A program made the translations under genes and the position numbers. Shown here piece after piece: positions 14,738-24,800 of a DNA stretch of 64,000 nt. Position 1 is the first letter of the stretch. Each line of letters starts with the position of its first letter. Origin of the DNA: Caldilineaceae bacterium (GTDB lineage Bacteria; Chloroflexota; Anaerolineae; Caldilineales; Caldilineaceae); the NCBI GenBank assembly GCA_022823185.1, contig JAJDXQ010000043.1, positions 124,001-188,000 on the forward strand, written 5' to 3'. The notes under the pieces are model-generated. The model was not told the DNA's origin, did no database searches, and saw only the letters and a program-made list of their open reading frames with translations.

Positions 14738-17566
14738 ATGCGCGGCCAAACTGTCATCTTAACCCACGAGCACGCTGATTTTGATGCGCTCGCCTCTCTG
14801 TTGGGGGGCGCGTTGCTTTTTCCGCGTGCTGTGCCCGTGTTGCCGTGGAAGCTGCAGCGCAACGTCGAGGCCTTTTTGTCCCTCTATCGAAACCAGTTCC
14901 CTTTTGTAGATCCAAGGCATTTGCTTAGGGGCCGTGTCGACTTGGCGATCCTGGTGGATACGCGCACCTTTAATGCCGTAAAGGGCATGGGGGACCAGAC
15001 GCGTCACTTGGTGATAGACCACCACACCGCGACTGAGCCGCTGCCTTCAGGATGGGAGATCTGGCAGGAGGCGTTTGGGCCGCACACGACAGGCGCAAAT
15101 ACGACGCTTCTGGTTGAGAGGCTGTTGCACCAGAACAGAGGCTTAACCCAGTTTCAGGCTACTCTGCTTGCGCTGGGCATCTACGAAGACACCGGCAGTC
15201 TGCTATACCCCTCCACGACGCATCGTGATGTTCGTTGCGCGGCCTGGCTGGTTGAGCAGGGAGCCCGCCTGGAGGTGATCCGTCGTTTCATGCACTTCCC
15301 TCCGACGGACGCGCAGAAAGAACTGACCAAGCAGTTGACAGAGCAGGCTGAACATTTGAAGGTAGCGGGGCAGAATGTTCTGTTTGCCATGGCAGAAGCC
15401 CCTGACTATGACGATGAACTCAGTGGACTCGCTCACAGGCTGAACGAGCTATTCGATCCGGATGCCTTGTTTGTCGTCGTCAGTCTGAGCGATACCGTGC
15501 AGGTCGTGGCGCGCAGCAACACGGATGCGATAGACGTTGGAAAGATTGCCGAAGAGCTGGGCGGTGGAGGCCACCCGCGCGCTGCGGCTGCGCTTTTGAA
15601 TGACGTGACGGTGGCGGAGTCCAGGGAGCGGATTGGCGGTTTGCTTGCGCGTTACGCGCGGGCGCCGGCTGACGTTGCGCAGATCATGAGCAAGGGACGG
15701 CCCCGCACACTTGAAGATTCGATGTCGGTATCGGCGGCGGCGGAGTTGATGCAGCGTTATGGCCACGAAGGATTTCCCGTTTTGCACGCTGGGGAAGACG
15801 GCAGCAGCAGTTTGGTGGGAATTCTGACTCGGAGAGAGGCGGATCGCACGATCAGCCACCGGCTAGGCAAGTTACCTGTACATAAAGTGATGATACAGGG
15901 GAGCCATACGATTCGGGCGGACGCGCCTGTGAGCGCGCTTCACGGGCTGATGATTGAGAGCGGCTGGGGACAGATTCCGGTTGTGGATGCCGAGGGCGAG
16001 ATGGTGGGCATCGTCACGCGAACTGACCTGCTCAAGCTGTGGGGGGAAGAGAGAGAGGCAGGGCAGCGAATCCCCGACGTCAGCCGGGAGCTGGAACAAA
16101 TTCTGTCGGCGAGCCAGCACAGGCTCCTGTGGCTGGTCGGAGAAACCGCGGCCGAGACAGGGAACGCCGTGTATGTGGTTGGCGGATTCGTTCGCGACTT
16201 GCTGTTTGGTCGATTCGACGGCGACGACGGGGCCGCATTCGTGGACATGGACCTGGTGGTGGAAGGTGATGCAATCGAATTGGCGGAGCGCATGCAGGCG
16301 CAGTGCGGCGGCCGGATCGTGACGCACGCCCGCTTCGGCACCGCCAAATGGATCCTGGACGAACCCGATTACCCCCTGACCTGTCCAGATTTGCAGAAAG
16401 GGGGGCTTCGTGATGGCGGGGCGCAATTGCCCAGCCATCTTGATTTCGTAACCGCGCGCACTGAATTTTACACTGAGCCGACCGTGCTGCCGACCGTAGA
16501 GCAGGGCAGTATCAAGTTGGACCTGCACCGGCGGGATTTCACGATCAATACGCTGGCAGTCGCGCTGACTCCGGATCGGTGGGGCGACCTGCTTGATTTC
16601 TACGGTGGATTGAGCGACTTGCAGAGCGGCAGGATCCGCGTTCTGCACAGTTTGAGTTTTGTGGATGACCCGACCCGCATTCTGCGCGCCGTTCGTTACG
16701 AACAGCGATTCGGATTCCATATAGAGGCGCGGACACAGGAGCATCTTGTGGATGCCGCGCAGTTGGTTGGACGCGTCACGGCCGCGCGAATTCGGCAGGA
16801 GTTGGACAGGATTTTCCAGGAGGCGATGCCAGAGGATGCGATTTTGCGCCTGGATGAGCTGGGCATTCTCAAGCAGATCCATCCCGAATTGCGGGCCGGG
16901 CCTGAATTTGCGGTGAGAAGCGTTGCCCTGCGCGACCGAATTGAAGTCAGCGAGGCGGGGAATGGGAGCGCTGACGGTGACCAAGCCGGACGGAATGGCG
17001 GACTAACGGCGGGCACGTCTTCGCCGCCGGAGTCGAAGGGCCCGGAAGGCCCGAGTGGCATATTTGGGACGCCAATCGAGCGTCTCTACTGGGGGCTGCT
17101 GGTCTATGATCTACTCCCCGCGAAGGGAAGGGGCGAAGGGGAAACGACGCCGCTGGAAAGCGCATTGAGTGAACGGCTGAAGCTTCGGAGTAAGACGCGC
17201 CAACTGATGCGCGAACTGCGGTTGGTCAAGGCCCGGTTGCCTGAGTTGACCGACCTTCGGATACGGCCGAGCGAGGTCGTTGCCATTCTGGACCGGGTTC
17301 AGCCGGTAATCCTGCTGCTCGTTTCGTTGCTGGAGGAGGACGCGTTGTTGCGGGAACGGCTGGATTGCTACGCGCAGAGTTGGCGGCACATTCAGTCGTC
17401 GCTGAACGGGGAAGACTTGAGAAGACTGGGCCTGCCGGTGGGCCCTGCGTATGGGGACGTATTGCGCGCCTTACGCTCGGCCCTGCTGGATGGCGAAGTT
17501 GCCGCTGGCGACGCGGAGTTGATGTTGGCCGAGAAGCTGGTGCGCGAGAGACTCGCGGCTGTATAG
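14738..17566 (+). CDS. tRNA nucleotidyltransferase with DHH, DHHA1 and CBS domains
   Basis: A protein of about 942 residues with four parts. Residues 1-150 are a DHH phosphoesterase (HEHADFDALASLLGG, then VIDHH). Residues 220-310 are DHHA1 with LGGGGHPRAAAA. Residues 320-450 are a CBS pair (RTLEDSMSVSAAAELM, then GWGQIPVVDAEGEMVGIVTR). The C-terminal half is the class II poly(A) polymerase/CCA head domain, with GGFVRDLLFGR and the metal-binding DMDLVVEGDA, followed by the RRDFTINTLAV and DDPTRILRAVRYEQRF blocks. Bacteria with split CCA enzymes use this fusion type mainly as the A-adding enzyme that finishes or repairs the tRNA 3' CCA. The insert between about 760 and 790 (Gly/Ser/Pro-rich) is low complexity. 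ATG 14738 was chosen; the DHH motif starts soon after it. Confidence 0.92.
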   Translation: MRGQTVILTHEHADFDALASLLGGALLFPRAVPVLPWKLQRNVEAFLSLYRNQFPFVDPRHLLRGRVDLAILVDTRTFNAVKGMGDQTRHLVIDHHTATEPLPSGWEIWQEAFGPHTTGANTTLLVERLLHQNRGLTQFQATLLALGIYEDTGSLLYPSTTHRDVRCAAWLVEQGARLEVIRRFMHFPPTDAQKELTKQLTEQAEHLKVAGQNVLFAMAEAPDYDDELSGLAHRLNELFDPDALFVVVSLSDTVQVVARSNTDAIDVGKIAEELGGGGHPRAAAALLNDVTVAESRERIGGLLARYARAPADVAQIMSKGRPRTLEDSMSVSAAAELMQRYGHEGFPVLHAGEDGSSSLVGILTRREADRTISHRLGKLPVHKVMIQGSHTIRADAPVSALHGLMIESGWGQIPVVDAEGEMVGIVTRTDLLKLWGEEREAGQRIPDVSRELEQILSASQHRLLWLVGETAAETGNAVYVVGGFVRDLLFGRFDGDDGAAFVDMDLVVEGDAIELAERMQAQCGGRIVTHARFGTAKWILDEPDYPLTCPDLQKGGLRDGGAQLPSHLDFVTARTEFYTEPTVLPTVEQGSIKLDLHRRDFTINTLAVALTPDRWGDLLDFYGGLSDLQSGRIRVLHSLSFVDDPTRILRAVRYEQRFGFHIEARTQEHLVDAAQLVGRVTAARIRQELDRIFQEAMPEDAILRLDELGILKQIHPELRAGPEFAVRSVALRDRIEVSEAGNGSADGDQAGRNGGLTAGTSSPPESKGPEGPSGIFGTPIERLYWGLLVYDLLPAKGRGEGETTPLESALSERLKLRSKTRQLMRELRLVKARLPELTDLRIRPSEVVAILDRVQPVILLLVSLLEEDALLRERLDCYAQSWRHIQSSLNGEDLRRLGLPVGPAYGDVLRALRSALLDGEVAAGDAELMLAEKLVRERLAAV

Positions 17567-17640
17567 GCAGGCGGGGTGGGTTCTCGGCAGCGGGTCGACC
17601 GACCAAGAACGAGCCGAATGCATTCACGGGATAAAGAGAA

Positions 17641-18807
<1,167 letters not shown>

Positions 18808-18887
18808 GGTAGATTTGGGCTGCGCGTCGTCCCTGGGCTTTACTGGCGGGGCGGACTGCCCCGCAATAAATCAATTTGGAGCTTTCC

Positions 18888-20156
18888 ATGGCCCCGATTC
18901 TTTCCGGTAAACGAATCATGCTGGGTATCAGCGGCGGCATTGCGGCCTACAAATCGGTGACACTGGCGAGCCGCTTTACCCAGGCGAACGCGCTGGTGGA
19001 CGTGATCATGACGCACTCGGCGGCCAAGTTCGTGGCGCCGGTAACGTTTCAGTCGATCACGCAACGAAGCGTTGCGACGGACACGTTTGAATTCTGGCAC
19101 GATGCGGGCCGGTTGCGCATCGGGCATGTTGCGCTGGCGCACGCGGCCGACCTGTTCATCATCGCGCCGGCGACCGCGCACACGATTGCCCGCCTGGCTC
19201 ACGGACTGAGCGACGATCTTCTGAGCATCACGGCGCTGAGCTACAAGGGACCGATGCTGTTGGCGCCGGCGATGGAGACCAATATGTGGACACACCCGGC
19301 GACGATGCGCAACGTGCAGGCGTTGCGAGAATGGGGGGTCGATTTCATTGGGCCGGAAGAGGGAAGGCTGGCGTCGGGAGAGGTTGGGGAGGGGCGGGTT
19401 GCGGAGCCGGAGGATATTTTCGAAGTGGCCTGCAAGGTGATTGGGCGGGGCGGCCCGTTGGATGGGCTGCGGGTGCTGATCACAGCCGGCGGGACACGTG
19501 AATCGATTGATCCGGTCCGGTTCATGGGCAACCACTCCACCGGGAAGATGGGGACGGCGCTGGCTCGGGCGGCGCGAGATCTGGGGGCGGAGACGGTGTT
19601 GGTCCATGCGCCGCTTTCGGTGCATCCGCCGGGCGGTGTGTCGCTTGTGCCAGTCCATACGGCTCAGCAGATGTTTGGGGCGGTGATGGAGCAACTCCCC
19701 CGGACGGACGTTTTAATCGGGGCGGCTGCGGTGGCTGACTACCGGCCGACCAGAAGCTCCAACCAGAAGCTGAAAAAGTCGCCGGAGAAGCAGATGATCA
19801 CGCTGGAAAGGACGCCGGACATTCTGCATGAGGTCGGTACACGGCGGGAGGAGGGCAGCCCGGGCCCGCGCCTTGTGATCGGATTTGCCGCCGAGACGAA
19901 CAATCTGGAGGCAAACGCGCTCGACAAGCTGAAGAAAAAGAATCTGGACCTCGTGGTCCTGAACGACGTGACTGCGCCGGACAGCGGCTTCGCGGTGGAC
20001 ACGAACCGGGTGACCTTGTTCGAGCGGGGCGGCAATCGCGAGGCCTGGCCGCTGATGAGCAAGGATGAAGTCGCACAGGCGATCCTGCAGCGGGTTGTCG
20101 TGCGGCTGGGACGGCTTGGCTGGAAGGGATCACAATCCCGCGAGCGGGACGGGTAG
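18888..20156 (+). CDS. coaBC: Phosphopantothenoylcysteine decarboxylase / phosphopantothenate-cysteine ligase
   Basis: A bifunctional coenzyme A biosynthesis enzyme of 422 residues. The N-terminal flavin decarboxylase (CoaC) part has GISGGIAAYKS near residue 13, a HVALAHAADLFIIAPATA stretch and PAMETNMW. The C-terminal ligase (CoaB) part has ITAGGTRESIDPVRF, NHSTGKMGTALA, GAAAVADYRP, the Lys-rich KLKKS and DLVVLND. It converts 4'-phosphopantothenate plus cysteine to 4'-phosphopantetheine. The ATG at 18888 has GGAG eight bases upstream and fits homologues better than an in-frame TTG at 18876. Confidence 0.95.
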   Translation: MAPILSGKRIMLGISGGIAAYKSVTLASRFTQANALVDVIMTHSAAKFVAPVTFQSITQRSVATDTFEFWHDAGRLRIGHVALAHAADLFIIAPATAHTIARLAHGLSDDLLSITALSYKGPMLLAPAMETNMWTHPATMRNVQALREWGVDFIGPEEGRLASGEVGEGRVAEPEDIFEVACKVIGRGGPLDGLRVLITAGGTRESIDPVRFMGNHSTGKMGTALARAARDLGAETVLVHAPLSVHPPGGVSLVPVHTAQQMFGAVMEQLPRTDVLIGAAAVADYRPTRSSNQKLKKSPEKQMITLERTPDILHEVGTRREEGSPGPRLVIGFAAETNNLEANALDKLKKKNLDLVVLNDVTAPDSGFAVDTNRVTLFERGGNREAWPLMSKDEVAQAILQRVVVRLGRLGWKGSQSRERDG

Positions 20157-20232
20157 ACTTTGAGGCGGCGGCCTGGGAAGCCACTGACATGGCGGCGATC
20201 AGGGTGTTTTATGGCGGCGGAGGACCAATGCG

Positions 20233-21075
20233 ATGCCCCTCACAGCCAAAGAGGAAAGGGAGATTGCCGGCGCGCTGAGGGATGTCGATCCGGCGCAGAT
20301 TGCTGTGACACGCAGGTTGAAGCCTGCGCAACGCGTCCAGCAAGGGTTGTCGATGATCCGAGTTGCGGAGAATGTCGTCGCGTATCGCACACGGGCGCGC
20401 TTTCCCGGGCTCTCGCGGGGAAAGGCGATGGGAATCGCGCGGTCCTCGTCGATGTCCGGAAAGGAGGAGGCAGTGACAGACCCGGAGCAGGAATTTGGCA
20501 GCTTCGTGCGCCAGGTTCTTGACGCGCTGGAAGAGGCGGGGATCAAGTATCTCGTAGGAGGGGCGGTGGCGGTATGGGGTTGGGGCGAGGCCCGGACCAC
20601 GAGAGACTTTGATGTTGTTGTGGACCTGCCCGTTGAGCAGATGGCCCGTTTGTCCGAAGCGCTGCGGGACAGAGATATGCTGGTCCCGCCTGACTTGATG
20701 CTGGACATCTACCTGTCCACGGCAGATCTTCCAATCAACTCAGTTCATTTGCCGACCGGTTACAAGCTGGAAATCTTCCTTCTAAGGCCGGGCGACGCCC
20801 TGCGAGCAGGCGCGTTAGAGCGCCGTCTCATCGTAGACTTCGGGCCGGAAATTGGAGAAGCCTACGTTCATTCGCCGGAGGACCTGATCCTCTATAAGCT
20901 GCAGTATTACAGATTGAGCGGCCAGCCGAAACATATTCGCGACATTGGAAGCATCGTAGCCATGGTTGGCGAGGAGAGCCTGGAGCAGGATTACCTGGCG
21001 CACTGGGTCGACAGGTTGGAACTGGGGGAAATCTGGATGGAGATCGGAAATCGTCTGGGGAGACCAGGCGGCTAG
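20233..21075 (+). CDS. Nucleotidyltransferase-fold protein with extra N-terminal module
   Basis: A 280-residue protein. Residues 1-75 form a small helical module (KPAQRVQQGLSMIRVAENVV, then RARFPGLSRGKAMGIA) of the kind often encoded as a separate short gene beside nucleotidyltransferases. Residues 85-250 are a nucleotidyltransferase of the AbiEii/DUF6036 type with LVGGAVAVWGWGEARTTRDF and the DFDVVVD acidic pair. The order suggests that two neighbouring genes have fused. Such proteins occur in toxin-antitoxin-like pairs, but no partner gene is adjacent. The stop TAG overlaps the stop of the reverse-strand gene that follows (21072-21075). Function unproven. Confidence 0.7.
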   Translation: MPLTAKEEREIAGALRDVDPAQIAVTRRLKPAQRVQQGLSMIRVAENVVAYRTRARFPGLSRGKAMGIARSSSMSGKEEAVTDPEQEFGSFVRQVLDALEEAGIKYLVGGAVAVWGWGEARTTRDFDVVVDLPVEQMARLSEALRDRDMLVPPDLMLDIYLSTADLPINSVHLPTGYKLEIFLLRPGDALRAGALERRLIVDFGPEIGEAYVHSPEDLILYKLQYYRLSGQPKHIRDIGSIVAMVGEESLEQDYLAHWVDRLELGEIWMEIGNRLGRPGG

Positions 21076-21779
21076 TATGGTGGTTCGGCAGGGCCTTCAT
21101 AGCCGCACATGCCGATCCGGGGGGAGTTGACGGCGGGCAGGATCATTTCATCGTCATGGACGTGCTGGTCTGCGTGTTGGACGCACAGGAAGCAGTTACC
21201 GTCTTCATAGAGACAGTCGAGGCAGAGCCAGTCGGCCTGCTTGCGGCAGACCATGCATTCCATTATGGGTGTCTCGTTGCGAGATAGAAGACGAACGGGT
21301 TTGCCCTCCCAGATGCCAGTGCGCGCTGCAGCCACAGTAATCAGAAGTTCGGAAGACGTGCCGTAGTCGTATAGGTACTCTGCCTCTGTTTCAGGTCCGA
21401 AGACGGAGGCGATCGGTGCGGACATCGACTTGGATTCATAGAATGCATACGGCAATTCAGACTCTTTGACATAGAAGATTTCATCTACAGAGAAGCGGCT
21501 GAGGTGGCCGCAGCACTCCAGCCAGATGAACCGCAAGTAGCTGTCCAACTCGTCAAGCGCGGCGCGGCCCGCGACCTCCAGATGCAGCCAGTAGTCGGAT
21601 GACCAAGCGTCTTCCACAAGCAGATGAAGGATTCTCTGCTGCCGTCCTGGACCCGCGTCAGCGGAGTCGATTGCATTGCGCCGTTCCGCACACGTCTGCA
21701 GATGACGAGTCATGCCCCAACGCGTGTAATCTTTGCCACAGAATGAGCAGTTTCCTCTTGTCGCCCTTCTCCGCGGCAT
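21072..21779 (-). CDS. pRiA4b ORF-3-like protein with zinc motifs
   Basis: A 235-residue protein. The N-terminus has a C2H2-like finger (CSFCGKDYTRWGMTRHLQTC, residues 11-30). The middle, VEDAWSSDYWLHLEVAGRAA and LDELDSYLRFIWLECCGHLS, is the IS1096-passenger/plasmid pRiA4b ORF-3 pattern (PF07929). The C-terminus has a further Cys/His cluster (CMVCRKQADWLCLDCLYEDG, then FLCVQHADQH), probably a second zinc site. Proteins of this family are found on and off mobile elements and have no firm function. No transposase is nearby, so it may be a domesticated copy. Confidence 0.8.
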   Translation of the reverse strand: MPRRRATRGNCSFCGKDYTRWGMTRHLQTCAERRNAIDSADAGPGRQQRILHLLVEDAWSSDYWLHLEVAGRAALDELDSYLRFIWLECCGHLSRFSVDEIFYVKESELPYAFYESKSMSAPIASVFGPETEAEYLYDYGTSSELLITVAAARTGIWEGKPVRLLSRNETPIMECMVCRKQADWLCLDCLYEDGNCFLCVQHADQHVHDDEMILPAVNSPRIGMCGYEGPAEPPY

Positions 21780-21836
21780 CTTCTTCTCCTTTATCCTACG
21801 TGAAGTGGGAAGTGCGGGATGTGATGCAGCCGATCC

Positions 21837-24800
21837 CTACTCTTCGCTAATCTCAACAACGATCCAATCGGTACCGGTGCGGCCGAAGGTTTCAGGCGCG
21901 TACATCTCTTCCGCCTTGGCGGGCGGGGCAGTGAAGGCGCCGGGTGTCGTCGCCCGGGCGATGTAGCTGTATTCGTAGACGCCGGCCCAGAGGTAGGAGG
22001 TGAAGGCCTCGGCGCGGTCGTCGCGCAGGTTCTGGTGTTGGTACCAGCTGCTCCACCACCAGCGCCCGGTTGAGGCCCTGTCCGTTTCCCGGGGGGGATC
22101 GGCGGTCACGGCCAGATCGGGGTTAAGGATTTCGAGGCCGGCAGGCAGGTGGTCTACGAGGGCGACGTGGACGCGCCGCGATGGAGCCGCCATCGTGAGA
22201 CTGACGCGGACGCGGGCGCCGGCGCGGATGCGCCAAACGCCATTCTCGTCGCGGGTTACGTCGGCGGGGTCGTCGATTGCCTCGTAGATGCGTTCGAGGG
22301 CGAAGCCGTGGTCAGCTGGATCCAGGTCGAGGTCGGCGGGCGCGTAGCGCAAGCCCAAGCGGTAGTAGAGACGGCCTTGGCCCTCTTTCGAGACCATCAG
22401 CGGCAGCGTTTCATTCGGGCTGGTCGAACGGTCGCGGAGGAACTGCATCGGGAGGTCTAGTCCGACGTACTCGGTGGAACGGCCCTGGAACGAGTGACCC
22501 GCAACGAACTGTTCACCCAGCCAGATTCGGGCGTCGAAATCGGGTGTCAGCGCTTCAAAGCGATGGAAATAGCGGTCCATCGCCAGGAGCGCCCAGACGT
22601 TTTCCTGGGTATTGCTCCAGCGACCGGCTGTGCGATGGCCCAGCAGTCCGTTGACGAGCTTGGCGATGAGATCGCTTTCCGGTTGGTCGACGACGAGCGC
22701 CTCCAGGAGGACGGCGTCGGCGCGGCGGGTGGAGTGGAGCAGGAGATAGTCGCCGTCAGTGTAGGAGGATGCAATCGTGGCGGCGCCGGCCGTCTCGGTG
22801 ACCCGGTTGTTGAGAAAGCGGCGCATTTCGGCGACCGTCGCCTGCGCGGCTGCATCGTCGGTGAGGACGAAGAGCAGCCAGCCGAGGCTTTCGAGAGAGA
22901 AGCTTTCGAGCCGGGCCTCGCGCAGCAGGGCGCGTGCTTTGGCGGGGTCGTGATCGTCGAGCAGTTTGCGAACGTAGAGGGCGTAGGCGGAGAGGCCGCG
23001 GCGCGTATCTTCAGCATACCAGGAAGGGACCTGCTGCTCGACAGTTCGAAGATAGGCGAGAGAGCGGTTCACCATTTCTTCGGGCACTGGGTAGCCTTTG
23101 AGGCGGGCGCGGGCGAGGGCATGCGCGACATGCACACTGTGGTAGGGCCAGATGGGCGCGCCGCGGCGCCAGATTGGGAAGCCGCCGCCGAAGTCCTGCA
23201 TAGCCGCCAGCGTCTGCAGATCGCTTTCCATCCTTCTGTCGATTTCGTCGGGCGCGGGAAGACCCGCTGCGTCGAAGGCTGTCAGCAGATCCCGCAAGGC
23301 AGCGACGGACAAAATGCGGGAGGCGATCTGCTCGGAGCTGTCATACGGGTACCGGACGAGGTAGAGGTAGGCATCCGTCAGCGCTTGCAGAGCGGTGGAG
23401 GAGAGTGTCACTTCCAAGCCGCCGTAATCAGGAATCGCGTCTGCAGGTGGCTGCAGCGGTTGCAGAATGGCGCCGTCATCATCGATTTCGCCGTAGACTG
23501 CGAAGGCTTCGGTGGTGGCGGGGGTGAACACCGGCAGGTCGATTTCGGCGGCGTCGGCGGTGGCCGGTTGATTGGCGTCGACTACCCCGAACTGGAAGCG
23601 CGCCGTGCCGGCGCTGGCCGTTGTTGTGGGGAAGCGCACTTCAACCCGGTCGTTGGCCGGGATCGTAACCATGTAGCCGGCAGCTCCATCGACGCCGCTT
23701 TCTTCAGTCAGGACAGCGTTTGCCGCGCGGACCAGCGCATACGCCTCAATGTTCTCGTCGGTCTGGTTCTGCAGGACGACGGGGAGTTCAAAGCTGTCGC
23801 CGAAATTGAGGAAGCGGGGGGCGGATGGACGAGCCATGAGGGGCAGGCGCGCGGTCAGGCTGGCTTCACCGGCGCCGAAATGCTGGCCCCCGGAAACGGC
23901 GACCACCATGATGCGGTAGCGGGTGAGATTGTCGGGCAGCGTGAGCGCCAGGCTCGCACGGCCGTCGTGGTCGGTAAGGACTTCTGGCGCGAATAGGGCC
24001 AGGGGGTCGAAGTCGAGTCGAACGCGGATGGACTGACCATTGCTATCGGCTGACCCTCCCTCTTCAGCCATTTCATCGTCCATCGCCATCTCAGCCATGG
24101 CCGCCTGCGGGGCGGCGGCTAGACCCATGGACCGGGACTGCGTGGTCGTTGTTGCGGGTTGCGGCGTCCCGGTTGGGGAAGGCATCTCGTCCGACAGGAT
24201 CTGTGAACTGGCGAGGAGAACATCATCCCGGTTGTGAAGATCACGGACACCGGCGCCTCTGTCGTTGTAGAAGACGCTGATTGGGTCAAGCATCTGATAG
24301 CCTGTGAGGGCGAGAATTGCCTCATCAACGACGACGACGGCGAACTCAGCGTTGGGCACGGGAGCGCCACTGTGGTCCAAGACGGTTACGTCGACAGTCG
24401 TTTCGGCGCCGGGCGCGAGGTGCGCCGCGCTGGGAACAGCCTCTACCTGAAGGGTACGGCTCAGGGGCGGGATCGTCAGGTTCAGTGTGCCGCGAGCGTA
24501 GGCAGGACGGGCAGGCAGACCTGGCAGAAGGTTGCCGGATTCGTCGACGCGCGCGCTGGCGCCGACAATGTCCACATGGACATGAAGGTTGGGAATGTGG
24601 CCCTCCTCGATCGGCACGAGAAGGGTGTAGGTTGGCTCGTCCATGGAGAAGCGACGGCTGGACACGAGTCCGTCACGCCGCAAGGTCAGGAGACCTTCAG
24701 CGGGGTAGAAGGGGGCCTGGACGAGAATCTCCGCCGTATCGCCCGGCGCGTAATCCTGGCTGTCCGGTATGAGCTGCAGCTCTTCACGGTCCAGAGTACG

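Noticed and set aside
15872..16984. 370-residue reverse ORF inside the tRNA nucleotidyltransferase gene
   Set aside because: It has no domains, while the forward strand has the CBS and CCA head-domain motifs.
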